From NCBI GenBank assembly GCA_938082855.1, contig CALKCC010000017.1:1-62436 (forward strand): a stretch of DNA of 62,436 bases, given 5' to 3'. Of this stretch, positions 36,494 to 45,766 are shown piece after piece. The translations under genes and the position numbers were made by a program. The DNA is from an uncultured Pirellulaceae bacterium. Its GTDB lineage: Bacteria; Planctomycetota; Planctomycetia; Pirellulales; Pirellulaceae. Under the pieces are notes generated by a model. It did no database searches and had not been told where the DNA came from. It saw nothing but the letters and a program-made list of their open reading frames with translations. The first letter of the stretch is position 1; each line of letters opens with the position of its first letter.

Positions 36494-37687
36494 CTATCGC
36501 AAGTCGTTCAGTGAGTTCAATGCGCAATTCACATGAATCGCAGCTCCATACGGCAATGCATCTTCGTCCACTTTGAATTTTGGATGATGCACACTGTATG
36601 TGGCTCCCATGTCCGGATTCCCAATGCCTAGGAATGCAAAACAGCCAGGTACTCGCTGTGTGTAATAAGCAAAGTCCTCGCCTCCCATTACTGGTGGCAT
36701 TTCCAAGACCTTTCCAGCACCTAACACTTGCTCTACCGATGCCTTGCCGGCTTCCCAGCAGACTTCATCATTCAAGGTAGGTGGATAGTCGTGCCCAGGG
36801 AAACTAACATCAGCTTCGCAGCGATTTGCCTGAGCAATAGCCGTTGCAATTTCACTAACTCTGGTCTGAAGATGCTTCAGGCCATCCAGCGTTAACGAGC
36901 GAATCGTTCCCTGAATTTCAATTGACGGCGGAATGACATTATAGGCTTCACCACCATGAATCATGGTCACACTGATTACTCCGGACTCAAGCGGATCCAA
37001 TTCACGGGAAATGATCGTCTGTAATTCGACTACAATCTTGGCTGCCGTGGTGACCGGATCAATCGCCAAATGCGGCATGGCTGCGTGACCACCTTTTCCC
37101 TTCACAGTGATCTTCAAAGAGCCGGCGGCAGCCATTAAAGTGCCTGCCCGAGCGGCTAACATTCCGGTAGGTAATTCCGCAGAGACGTGCAAACCAAAAA
37201 TTCGTTCAACCTGTGGGTTCTCCAGAACTCCTTCTTCACTCATTTTTTCACCACCGGCGCCACCTTCTTCAGCCGGTTGAAAAATCAGTTTGACCGTCCC
37301 TTGAATCAGGTCTTCATTCTCTTTCAGGAGACGAGCAGCCCCCAATAACATCGCCGTGTGGCAATCATGCCCGCAGGCATGCATCTTGCCGTCTATTTCA
37401 CTACGAAACTCAACATCTGCTTCTTCATGAATGGGTAGCGCATCCATATCTGCCCGCAGCGCGACACAAGGCCCGTCACCATTGCCAATGGTTCCCAACA
37501 CACCAGTCACTGCGATATCTTTCTGATATTCAATTCCTAGTTCATCTAGTGTGGACTGCACGAGTTTACTGGTTTCGAACTCTTCATACATCAATTCCGG
37601 ATGCTGATGGAGTTGTCGACGTAATCCCACTATCCAGGGTTGAATCGACTTCGCCTGAGATACAAGTTGTTCTGTGTTCATCATCAT
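36494..37687 (-). CDS. M20-family amidohydrolase (hippurate/IAA-amino-acid hydrolase-like)
   Basis: This 397-residue cytoplasmic metallohydrolase has the M20D layout: LRRQLHQHPELMYEEFET near the N terminus, LRADMDALPIHEE, the metal-binding ACGHDCHTAMLLGAA, FQPAEEGGAGGEKM, the KGGHAAMPHLAIDP dimerisation lid, and a C-terminal MGGEDFAYY. The family cleaves amide bonds of N-acyl amino acids such as hippurate or indole-acetyl amino acids. It is the last gene of the nine-gene minus-strand cluster and follows the E2 gene by 58 bases. Here it may release an acid from an amide conjugate before oxidation, which is inference. The first of three tandem ATG codons at 37687 was taken. Confidence 0.9.
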   Translation of the reverse strand: MMMNTEQLVSQAKSIQPWIVGLRRQLHQHPELMYEEFETSKLVQSTLDELGIEYQKDIAVTGVLGTIGNGDGPCVALRADMDALPIHEEADVEFRSEIDGKMHACGHDCHTAMLLGAARLLKENEDLIQGTVKLIFQPAEEGGAGGEKMSEEGVLENPQVERIFGLHVSAELPTGMLAARAGTLMAAAGSLKITVKGKGGHAAMPHLAIDPVTTAAKIVVELQTIISRELDPLESGVISVTMIHGGEAYNVIPPSIEIQGTIRSLTLDGLKHLQTRVSEIATAIAQANRCEADVSFPGHDYPPTLNDEVCWEAGKASVEQVLGAGKVLEMPPVMGGEDFAYYTQRVPGCFAFLGIGNPDMGATYSVHHPKFKVDEDALPYGAAIHVNCALNSLNDLR

Positions 37688-37745
37688 GGCCCCGTATTCA
37701 GAAAGGAGTTCAGAAAATAGTTCAGGAGATCGTTTAGGAAAGCGT

Positions 37746-38993
37746 TTAGGAAATAAAGTCGCTTGGATTCGTTAACTGGTGGGCGAGTTTCTGTAGCCAT
37801 CTCGCAGCGGGCGCCCCATCCAACACCTGATGATCAAACGTTAGGCTCAACGACATGGTATAGCCGCTCACCACCTGACCATTTTCCACGACAGGCTCTT
37901 CCAGAATCCGCCCAATTCCCAAAATCCCCGCTTGGGGTAAATTAATCACCGGCGTAAATTGGTCGATTCCAAGCGTGCCCAAACTGGAGATCGTAAAGGT
38001 GCCTCCCTTGAGCTGATCTTCGCCAAGACTTGCTTCTCTGGCTGCACTGATTAATTCCGCGGTATACTCCGCAACATCATCCAGTAGTAATCGATCAACT
38101 TGCTGAACCACCGGAGCGAGCAGACCATGTTCTGTGTCGACTGCAAACGCGATATTCACATCGTCATAGACGTACACTCCATCTGGAGTCCAGCACGCAT
38201 TCAACTCAGGGCACTCACGCAGCAACGTTGCCGCCAGTTTCATAATGATGTCGTTATAGGACGGTGTTAAGTCAGAACCTTTCAACGCGTCCCGATAGGC
38301 AATCAGCCCACTGGCATTAAACTTCTTATGCAACGTAACCGGTACCGTCTGGACGACACTGGCACGCATCCGCTCCGCTGTGATCCGCCGAATGTTGGTT
38401 AGAGGCTGAACTTGACCGGCTTGTGTTGGGAGTATGAAGTCAGTTTGCAATGGCGGACGTGAAGTCTCGGATTGAGCAACTCCACTCTCCATCGCCGCAA
38501 GCACATCTCGTTCACGGATGCGACCATTTTTTCCAGAGCCACTAATGCCTGTGAGAGAAATTCCATTTTGACTGGCAAGACGCCTAGCTCGTGGGGAGGC
38601 AACATTACGTTTGCCCCGTTTACTATCAACTCCACCAACTCCACTTTCCGCGGACACATTGACTACGTTACCTGCACTTGCTGAAGCCGCTGGTGTTTCC
38701 GCTGACTCCTTCGGAGCAACTGTCGGAGTGAATTCCGGGGGCTCTTCACCTTCGGCGAGGAGGAATCCCAGTACTTGGCTGACCAACACCGTTTCCCCAG
38801 GCTGAGGTGCTTTCGCGGGTATATGCAAGATCCCTGAATCAAAGGACTCGACTTCTTGAGCAGCTTTCTCTCCTTCGAGTACAAACAACATATCGCCTGC
38901 CTGCACCAACTCACCATCCGCCTTGAGCCATTCGACAAATGTCCCTTCATCCATCGACCAGCCTAGTCGCGGCACTACGATTTCTATTGCCAT
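37746..38993 (-). CDS. 2-oxo acid dehydrogenase E2 (dihydrolipoamide acyltransferase)
   Basis: This 415-residue E2 has an N-terminal lipoyl domain (residues 1-80, lipoylated Lys43 in EGEKAAQEVES). A Ser/Ala/Pro-rich linker follows, then a peripheral subunit-binding domain (about 130-165, ASPRARRLASQNG...GRIRERDVLAA). The catalytic domain ends in the active-site block HQVLDG, with its His near residue 388. It transfers the acyl group from E1 to coenzyme A. The matching E1 is encoded 38 bases upstream as one fused polypeptide. No dihydrolipoamide dehydrogenase (E3) gene is in the window, so E3 must come from elsewhere. The acyl substrate (pyruvate, acetoin or branched chain) cannot be told from sequence. 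Confidence 0.92.
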   Translation of the reverse strand: MAIEIVVPRLGWSMDEGTFVEWLKADGELVQAGDMLFVLEGEKAAQEVESFDSGILHIPAKAPQPGETVLVSQVLGFLLAEGEEPPEFTPTVAPKESAETPAASASAGNVVNVSAESGVGGVDSKRGKRNVASPRARRLASQNGISLTGISGSGKNGRIRERDVLAAMESGVAQSETSRPPLQTDFILPTQAGQVQPLTNIRRITAERMRASVVQTVPVTLHKKFNASGLIAYRDALKGSDLTPSYNDIIMKLAATLLRECPELNACWTPDGVYVYDDVNIAFAVDTEHGLLAPVVQQVDRLLLDDVAEYTAELISAAREASLGEDQLKGGTFTISSLGTLGIDQFTPVINLPQAGILGIGRILEEPVVENGQVVSGYTMSLSLTFDHQVLDGAPAARWLQKLAHQLTNPSDFIS

Positions 38994-39031
38994 AGTTTTC
39001 TTTCCTTCCCCTCGCCTGCTTCCCGGTCCAT

Positions 39032-41023
39032 CTACTCTGCTAACAACTCTCGAATCGCAGCCACAACCGATGCGACGTTTGGTACGACAGCCTCTTCCAA
39101 TGATGGAGAATACGGAGTCGGAGTAAAGGCCCCGCTTAACCGCTTGATCGGGGCATCTAAATCATCAAAGCCCGCGTCAGCGATCGATGCAGCGATTTCA
39201 GAGGCAATACTACAGGGCTGAAATGATTCATCGACAACCAGCAGTCGTCCTGTTTTGGCAACTGACTCGCAAATGGTTTCCGTATCCAACGGCGAGACTG
39301 TCCGAGGATCAACGACTTCCACTGAAATGCCTTCGGCAGCTAGTTGTTCGGCGGCTTCCAGTGCGTGATGCACCATCAAGGCCACGGCCACGACGGTTAA
39401 ATCGGTACCTTCCCGATGGACTCGCGCCTTCCCAAATGGAATTTCATAGTGTGATTCAGGTACCGGCCCCTTAATCGCCATCAATTCTCGATGCTCCAGA
39501 AACAGTACTGGATCGGTTGAGCGTAACGCATGAGCAAACAGCCCTTTTGCATCGTAAGGGGTAGCTGATGTGACGACTCGAAGTCCCGGAATATGAGCAT
39601 AGATTGAGTGATAAATACCTGAATGATGGGTGGCAGCTGAATGTCCAATTCCACCACAGCCTCGTAACAACACAGGCATTTTGATTCGACCACTACTCAT
39701 GTATTGCATTTTGGCAATCTGATTAATCATTTCTCCGAATGCATCATTAATGAAGTCGATGAACATGAAATCGATAACCGGTCGCGTACCGGTCATGGCG
39801 GCGCCACAACTCAGGCCAACGAACCCTCGTTCACAGATCGGGGAATCACAGAGTCGATCGGCTCCATACTTTTCGTAGAGCCCAATCGTGGTCATAAAGT
39901 TACCACCTCGTTCACCAATCCCTTCACCCATGACCCAAATATTGGGATCTTCTTCCATCGCAGCATCTAAGGCTTCGTGGGTTCCACCGACGAACGTCTG
40001 AATGCGATCTCCGGGGTCGATATCCTGAGCAACAGGCGTTGCTGATTCATCATAGACGTGTGCAGTGGCTGTCGTGCCATCCGGATAGGGACTCGCTTCG
40101 GCATTGGTATGAGACTCGGCAATGAGCGACTCGACCTCGGCTTCAATTGCTTTCAATTCGTCTTCAGATGCAAGACCTTCTTCGACGAGTCGTTCTGCGA
40201 GCCGCTCTATAGGACATCGCTGTTTCCACTCTTCCACATCTTCACGAGTCCGATAAGTAAAGTCACCCATGCCCTCAGCATGAGCTCGTGTACGATAAGT
40301 CTTACATTCAATCAGCGTTGGGCCTTCTCCGTTACGAGCACGTTCCACCGCTTCACCCGCAATTCGGTAGATTTCTAAAACGTCATTCCCATCCACCTCA
40401 AAGCCCGGAATTCCATAATTGGCTGCCCTGCGGCCCACATCTGGAATACCGCTGGAATAATCGAACGGAACTTCTGTTGCAAACTGGTTGTTCTCACAGA
40501 CGAAGATACATGGCAAGTTCCAAATACTTGCCATGTTCAGGCCTTCGTGAAATGCACCGTTGTTAACCGCTCCGTCTCCAAAGCAGGCAACTGAGACATT
40601 GTCTTTGCCTTGAATCTTAAAGGTGTACCCTCCACCGGTTGCATGAAGAATACATGGGCCAACAATTCCGCTGGTTCCCATCATTCCAATTTCGGGCTTG
40701 AACAAGTGCATACTGCCACCACGTCCACCACTACAACCGTCCTCACGCCCATAGAGTTCGGCAATCAACTCCTGAGGATGAAGCCCTTTCGCCAGCGCGT
40801 GTCCATGACCTCGATGAGTACTAAAGACAACGTCTTCCAAACGAAGATGAGCGAACACTCCTGTCGCAATAGCCTCTTCACCCACATAGGTATGACAGGC
40901 ACCATGAACCAGGCCCTGTTGATGTGACTTAGCAAGCCGCTCTTCACATTGCCGGATCACCTGCATGGTGCGGTAGAGTGAAAGTCCTGTTTCCTTGTCG
41001 ATTCCAACTGATGTTGTCGCCAT
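39032..41023 (-). CDS. Fused alpha-beta E1 of a thiamine-diphosphate 2-oxo acid/acetoin dehydrogenase
   Basis: This 663-residue single polypeptide combines the normally separate E1 alpha and beta chains. The alpha part (1 to about 320) carries the thiamine-diphosphate motif GDGAVNNGAFHEGLN...ENNQFA and the phosphate-loop region KTYRTRAHAEGM. The beta part (from about 345) starts at TFVGGTHEALDAAMEEDPN and contains the PICERGFVGLSCGAAMTG and RGCGGIGHSAATHHSG blocks; the second resembles pyruvate/acetoin dehydrogenases. It decarboxylates a 2-oxo acid or cleaves acetoin and acylates E2. The start at 41023 avoids overlap with the SDR gene and follows an A/G-rich site. It lies 19 bases after the SDR stop and 38 before E2. 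Confidence 0.9.
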   Translation of the reverse strand: MATTSVGIDKETGLSLYRTMQVIRQCEERLAKSHQQGLVHGACHTYVGEEAIATGVFAHLRLEDVVFSTHRGHGHALAKGLHPQELIAELYGREDGCSGGRGGSMHLFKPEIGMMGTSGIVGPCILHATGGGYTFKIQGKDNVSVACFGDGAVNNGAFHEGLNMASIWNLPCIFVCENNQFATEVPFDYSSGIPDVGRRAANYGIPGFEVDGNDVLEIYRIAGEAVERARNGEGPTLIECKTYRTRAHAEGMGDFTYRTREDVEEWKQRCPIERLAERLVEEGLASEDELKAIEAEVESLIAESHTNAEASPYPDGTTATAHVYDESATPVAQDIDPGDRIQTFVGGTHEALDAAMEEDPNIWVMGEGIGERGGNFMTTIGLYEKYGADRLCDSPICERGFVGLSCGAAMTGTRPVIDFMFIDFINDAFGEMINQIAKMQYMSSGRIKMPVLLRGCGGIGHSAATHHSGIYHSIYAHIPGLRVVTSATPYDAKGLFAHALRSTDPVLFLEHRELMAIKGPVPESHYEIPFGKARVHREGTDLTVVAVALMVHHALEAAEQLAAEGISVEVVDPRTVSPLDTETICESVAKTGRLLVVDESFQPCSIASEIAASIADAGFDDLDAPIKRLSGAFTPTPYSPSLEEAVVPNVASVVAAIRELLAE

Positions 41024-41042
41024 TTGCTTATTTCTTTTCTCG

Positions 41043-41849
41043 TTATTCTGCAAAAACTTCTGTACCCACACTTCCGCCGGCGTTCATCGCCAGATTACCA
41101 CCATCCATTGGAATCAAAGTTCCGGTAATCCAGGAGGACGCATCGGACGCCAGGAAGACAGCCAATCCTTTGATATCGTCAGAGCTTCCAAATCGTCCGG
41201 TGGGAATCCCGCTTAAAAAGCGATCTTTGATTCGAGGATCGGAATCAATACGTTCCTGCAACCCGGGATTCAAAACCTGAGCCGGCAAAACAGAATTAAC
41301 ACGTACTCCGCGACCACTCCACTCTGTACTCAATTCGCGGGTCATCTGCACCACCGCGCCCATGGCCATGCTATAAGCGATATGCCCACGTCCCAAAGCT
41401 GTGATACTTGCCAGCGATCCCAGATTGATGATACTACCGCGGCCCTGCTTCAACATGCGTCGACCAGCTTCCTGGCAAATACAAAAACGGCCATAGACGA
41501 TATTTCGCCAGGTCCACTCGACTTCTTCGAGTTCAATCACTTCCGGTTTCTTACGCACCGCTTCGCCTGCGATATTGGCAACAAAGTCAATTTGCCCAAA
41601 GGTTTCATCGATCTTAGCAAACATGGCGCGGATTGCTTCCGGCGAAGATATATCACAAACGACCGGTAATGCCCGTCGGCCCAACGCCTCTATTTCCTGA
41701 GCGGTCGCCTGTGCACCAGCTTCGTTGATATCCGCCAGCACAACATCAGATCCTGCTTCAGCAACAGCCATAGCCACTGCCTTTCCCATCCCACTCGCCG
41801 CTCCGGAAACCAAGGAAACCCGGCCCGTTAAATCAAACATCGAACTCAT
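41043..41849 (-). CDS. SDR-family protein lacking the catalytic lysine
   Basis: This 268-residue short-chain dehydrogenase/reductase has the cofactor motif SGAASGMGKAVA (residues 15-26), an acidic residue Asp40 after the second strand suggesting NAD preference, NIAG at 92-95 (NNAG variant), Ser145 and Tyr159. The residue four after the tyrosine, normally the catalytic lysine of YxxxK, is Met163 (YSMAM). The rest of the fold is well kept, including the VRVNSVLPAQV block and a PMDGG C-terminal motif. It may therefore work by another mechanism or be non-catalytic. It sits 13 bases after the transporter gene and 19 before E1 in the cluster. Confidence 0.85.
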   Translation of the reverse strand: MSSMFDLTGRVSLVSGAASGMGKAVAMAVAEAGSDVVLADINEAGAQATAQEIEALGRRALPVVCDISSPEAIRAMFAKIDETFGQIDFVANIAGEAVRKKPEVIELEEVEWTWRNIVYGRFCICQEAGRRMLKQGRGSIINLGSLASITALGRGHIAYSMAMGAVVQMTRELSTEWSGRGVRVNSVLPAQVLNPGLQERIDSDPRIKDRFLSGIPTGRFGSSDDIKGLAVFLASDASSWITGTLIPMDGGNLAMNAGGSVGTEVFAE

Positions 41850-41862
41850 TACTTATTTCTTT

Positions 41863-43956
41863 CTATACCTCGTTGTTTAAGGTTGGCTTCTTCCTTAGAA
41901 AACACCACCAAATCAGGACCCACACTCCAAAGAGTGCGAAAAACCACAGGACTTCAGGCGTTCTGGCAAATACCAATGCTGTCATTCCCAGGTAGAAAAC
42001 GGCACAACCAGCTACTCCTAAAGAGTGAATCCAACCCGGTCGGATTTCCTTGGGAAGAAATCGATGGTTGTTCATTAACACAAGAATTGCTGTCAGTCCG
42101 AGCCCCAGGTTGTTGGTGTTCGCCACAGTCAGCACCATCCCTTTGGCATCTGAAAAGTACAGGAACACCGTTTGCATAATGAGCGACCAGACAATGTAAG
42201 CGATCATAATGCGATAGTAGATTTTCCCGACCTGATCTCCAGACATTTTCTCCCGTACACCTGACACTCCAGACCAAATAATATCAGTCCAGCGTCGGCA
42301 GACATCATCAATGATTGACATCTGGCTGGGCAGCAACACCATCAGCCCAACTAGTACGGTCAGCACCCAAAACAGCTGATTGAGTCCGTATAAATTGGGA
42401 GCGTTCTTCAGGCCATCAGCGGTAATTAATGCCTGAGCCCAAGACAGACCTTCTGTATCTGAAAAGAACTCTGAGTACTGTGAAAACTCAATAGAGATTA
42501 ACCCAGGCAATGCCATTCCCATGAAACATCCGGGGCCCCAGATCATTAACTGGTCGGTCAGAATATATCGCCACCAACCACGCCAGCGAGCCATGTTTTC
42601 GTCATTGATCTTGAATACTTTTCCAATGTGGCTAAGGGAAACTCCTCGCCCACCAACCACACTTGGGATGGCGCCTACCTGAGACCCCATTCCCCAGCCT
42701 TTATCGCGAACGAAGTTACTGTAGGTTGAATTACTCAATCCTCCACCACCTGCATAACCAGCAAAGGCTCCCAGGACTGCGATATTGGCAAGCGTAATTA
42801 AAGGCAACCCTTTGCCCTGGATGAGTGAAGTCAAAATGTTATCAACGTTGTCCCCATCCCAATGCCCATCATTATCCGCGTCAATGTATGAGAGGTGTTT
42901 ACTACTCTTTCCAGATGTTAGATGAAGTCGATAGAGAGCGTTAGAATCGTGCGGCATGGTTAAAAACAACTGAGCGCCGTCAGCTGTCTGTTTGTGTTCT
43001 AACGGGTAAAGGATCTGGAGTTGCTTTTCTCCTGCTGGCGCAAATGCCAATGTCTTCAGCATCTCGTAACGCGACGAATCTCCCTCTATTTCAATTTCAC
43101 CTTCCTTAGAAGGGCTAATGATCATGTCATAACGATCATCGCCATCACTGTCATATGTTTGGTAAGCAACTCCGTTTGGATAAATCTCGTCTAACGAAAA
43201 CCGAGTTTCCAAAATGTCCAGATGACCGTCTCCATCCCAGTCTTCCCCCGGATCCAGGACTCCGTTTGCATTCGCATCTTCCGCGCGTTCAACCGGCACA
43301 TTTCCGAATGCCAGGAATCCGGAGAACACTCGTCCCCAGTTGGATGCCGAAACAAACACAACGCCAACAATTAGGCAGAAGATTAACACCACAAACACTT
43401 TGAGTGTCATGATCTTCTCTAACGTGTTATAGATTTTCCCCCCGATCAGTACGGGTAAGGCGACCAATCCAAACAGCGCATAGGACAGCAGCAACAATAT
43501 CGTATTGTATTCCTTACCTGGCACCTCCCCGATAAACAATGCGACGACCACAGCAGCCGCGGTCGTGGAAAGTGCGGGAATCAAAGCTCCGATATTGAAT
43601 AACGCAAACGTCCCAATCCAAAAACTGGGGCCTGGCTTATTTCTCATAAACCCCGTGAAGACCGGCTCGCCGGTATAGAGTGCGTACCGGCCGCATTCCA
43701 TGTTATAGAAGACCTGACAAATGATGGCGATCGTAGCAATCCACATCAGGCTACCGCCATACTTGGCCGTAATCTCCGGACCTAATAGCCACTCTCCGCC
43801 ACCGATCTGAATGCCACACATGACAATACCGGGACCGATAAAGCCCTTTATATTGCTCCAGCCTAAACGCTTAGGCTCAGTTAACTCCCCGTAAGACCAG
43901 GTAGGTAGAGCTGTCTTAGGCAGAGTGGAGTCGTGAGGAGAGTTAGATTGCGACAT
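41863..43956 (-). CDS. Nramp-family-like transporter with a large EF-hand-like insertion
   Basis: This 697-residue membrane protein has about 11-12 predicted membrane helices. The first helix region reads NIKGFIGPGIVMCGIQIGGGEWLLGPEI, recalling Nramp transporters (PF01566). The canonical DPGN metal-binding stretch of helix 1 is missing, so the substrate may not be Mn or Fe ions. Between early and late helices (about residues 215-380) is a hydrophilic insertion with EF-hand/dockerin-like calcium loops (DANANGVLDPGEDWDGDGHLD; DSDGDDRYD; DADNDGHWDGDN). The ATG at 43956 is preferred over a TTG seven codons upstream. It is in the middle of the catabolic cluster, consistent with uptake of its substrate. 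Confidence 0.8.
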   Translation of the reverse strand: MSQSNSPHDSTLPKTALPTWSYGELTEPKRLGWSNIKGFIGPGIVMCGIQIGGGEWLLGPEITAKYGGSLMWIATIAIICQVFYNMECGRYALYTGEPVFTGFMRNKPGPSFWIGTFALFNIGALIPALSTTAAAVVVALFIGEVPGKEYNTILLLLSYALFGLVALPVLIGGKIYNTLEKIMTLKVFVVLIFCLIVGVVFVSASNWGRVFSGFLAFGNVPVERAEDANANGVLDPGEDWDGDGHLDILETRFSLDEIYPNGVAYQTYDSDGDDRYDMIISPSKEGEIEIEGDSSRYEMLKTLAFAPAGEKQLQILYPLEHKQTADGAQLFLTMPHDSNALYRLHLTSGKSSKHLSYIDADNDGHWDGDNVDNILTSLIQGKGLPLITLANIAVLGAFAGYAGGGGLSNSTYSNFVRDKGWGMGSQVGAIPSVVGGRGVSLSHIGKVFKINDENMARWRGWWRYILTDQLMIWGPGCFMGMALPGLISIEFSQYSEFFSDTEGLSWAQALITADGLKNAPNLYGLNQLFWVLTVLVGLMVLLPSQMSIIDDVCRRWTDIIWSGVSGVREKMSGDQVGKIYYRIMIAYIVWSLIMQTVFLYFSDAKGMVLTVANTNNLGLGLTAILVLMNNHRFLPKEIRPGWIHSLGVAGCAVFYLGMTALVFARTPEVLWFFALFGVWVLIWWCFLRKKPTLNNEV

Positions 43957-44000
43957 CGTGGGGTGGCTACTTTCCAATCAAGGTTGATTCTAGTGAAGGT

Positions 44001-45677
44001 CTAATGAAGGACGATGGCTCGTCCCGGCCCACCATGACAATCCCGAATTTTAATCGCAGCGAATAAGAAATATCCTCCTGCCGGAATCTTGTGCACGTTA
44101 TTTAAAAACTCAACGCCGACCATTTCATGACTTCCCAAAGCCCAGTAGGTCATTAACGCTCGCTTTTCATTGACTCCACCCAAATCCGGAGCATCTGTCG
44201 CGACACAACGAATGCCTTTGCTTTTCAAGTAGACAATCGCTGCCGGCCCGGGCGCTGGCCAGCCTTCAGAATCTCCCTTGATCGGATCGACCCAAACGCC
44301 TGTATCTGCGGGCGCCGGTTTGAAATGTTTATCCACATGCCCGGTCTCGAAAATGACGACGTCTCCCGCTGAGAGCTCACCATGTTTGGCTTCGAACTGT
44401 TTAATGTGGTCTACCGTAATTTCCGGGGAGTTTGGCCAGCTCTTTTTCTTCGTTGAACCCACCAATTTACGAACGTTGATTACGCGTGCTTCGCCACTTG
44501 TCCAATCCAAGGGGACCTTCTCGGTTGTCAGGTCACTGAAGCCTCGCTTTCCATACTGACGTTCATACTCCTCTAACCAACCGCGAACTTCAGGAGCGTA
44601 CTGAACGTTGGTACCGGGTTTAGGTAACGCATAAGACGGCGGTACCAGATTCGTCCCGGCCATACTGTCCATCATGTGAGTGTGGTGCCACATATCTAAG
44701 TATTCTGAATACAAGAAATTCACATCCAGATACGGTTGACGATGCATACCCGTGGAGAAGCCTGGAGCAGTCAACGGATAACCCTGAGCCAGAGTAGGGG
44801 ACAAGTCGATTGCCCGTTTGTTCTTTGCTGAATCGATCAATCTTGCGGGTAGGTCACCACCAACAACTGCAAATGCTCGTCCCTCAGCATACGCTCCATC
44901 TTTATGCCTTGGATGAAGCAAGATATAGAAGGACCCGGTAGGAGGAAGCTGGCCAAGGTTTGTAGCACTTTCGGTCCAAATCATTCCATACTTAAGTCCT
45001 GCATAATGCGTCGGCTCCGCTAGGTTCGGCAACGGCCCCATGCTGGCACTGTCTGTCCCTAGTGTCATGACATTTCTGGTCGCTAAGAACTCCATGCAAT
45101 CCGGATCGGGATCCGGGTATCCCGGTGCCTTACCATCCAGAACTTCAGAGATAAATCGGTGCCCAAGTGGGTAAGGGCGATAGTAGCGGTCGGTATAGTC
45201 GCTACGAAACAACGCAACATCTCCAAAACGCAATTGACGATGCTGCTTTTCAAATCGCTGAACATGTTCACGATTTACCAGCGGACTAATTCCATTGGGA
45301 GCTTGATTTAATAAGTCCCGAACATCTATCACACAGGCTTCTCCACCAAACTGCCATGGTTCAATTTTGTCGGTATACGCCAAGCCAAAAGGGCCTGACT
45401 TCGGACGTTTAAGATCAGGTCTAGCCACTGAATGTGGCGGAACATCTAGCTGCGTACCCGTGTTGCCATCGATGACAAGTGCATCCACGTTATAGGCACT
45501 GTCAGGGCCAATCGTCCGTTGATGAATGATCTGAAAACGCGGAAACGGAGCGGTAGGCCAAGTCGCCGGGTAATCCGGAGCGACCAACAGGGAACAGTCA
45601 ATGAATTTAGACTGTGCCTGTAACGAGTGAGTCCCAAGTAAAATCAAGCATGCTGCTAACCAGTGTCTTATGTGCAT
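44001..45677 (-). CDS. Secreted double cyclase-family (kynurenine formamidase-like) protein
   Basis: This 558-residue protein has a signal peptide (MHIRHWLAACLILLGTHSLQA); the start at 45677 is set by it. It contains two cyclase-family domains in tandem, shown by repeated blocks: VIDVRDLL...REHVQRFEKQHRQLRFGDVALF in the first, VINVRKLV...VDHIKQFEAKHGELSAGDVVIF in the second. The family motif HxGTHxDxPxH is degraded: the first domain reads NTGTQLDVPPH, keeping only Asp and the last His; the second reads MAGTNLVPPSY. Canonical members hydrolyse or cyclise amides such as N-formylkynurenine or isatin using a metal. It is 44 bases upstream of the transporter gene. Confidence 0.75.
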   Translation of the reverse strand: MHIRHWLAACLILLGTHSLQAQSKFIDCSLLVAPDYPATWPTAPFPRFQIIHQRTIGPDSAYNVDALVIDGNTGTQLDVPPHSVARPDLKRPKSGPFGLAYTDKIEPWQFGGEACVIDVRDLLNQAPNGISPLVNREHVQRFEKQHRQLRFGDVALFRSDYTDRYYRPYPLGHRFISEVLDGKAPGYPDPDPDCMEFLATRNVMTLGTDSASMGPLPNLAEPTHYAGLKYGMIWTESATNLGQLPPTGSFYILLHPRHKDGAYAEGRAFAVVGGDLPARLIDSAKNKRAIDLSPTLAQGYPLTAPGFSTGMHRQPYLDVNFLYSEYLDMWHHTHMMDSMAGTNLVPPSYALPKPGTNVQYAPEVRGWLEEYERQYGKRGFSDLTTEKVPLDWTSGEARVINVRKLVGSTKKKSWPNSPEITVDHIKQFEAKHGELSAGDVVIFETGHVDKHFKPAPADTGVWVDPIKGDSEGWPAPGPAAIVYLKSKGIRCVATDAPDLGGVNEKRALMTYWALGSHEMVGVEFLNNVHKIPAGGYFLFAAIKIRDCHGGPGRAIVLH

Positions 45678-45766
45678 TTCTCTAATCTCGCTGTCATTCA
45701 ATCAATCACATCAATTCAGAATAGCAGTTTCTAAATACTGCATGTCGGAAATCCTACCGATGCGGC

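Noticed and set aside
37690-37745. Short direct repeats (CGTTTAGGAAA type) between the E2 and M20 genes
   Set aside because: Only two copies in a short gap; too little to call a regulatory array.
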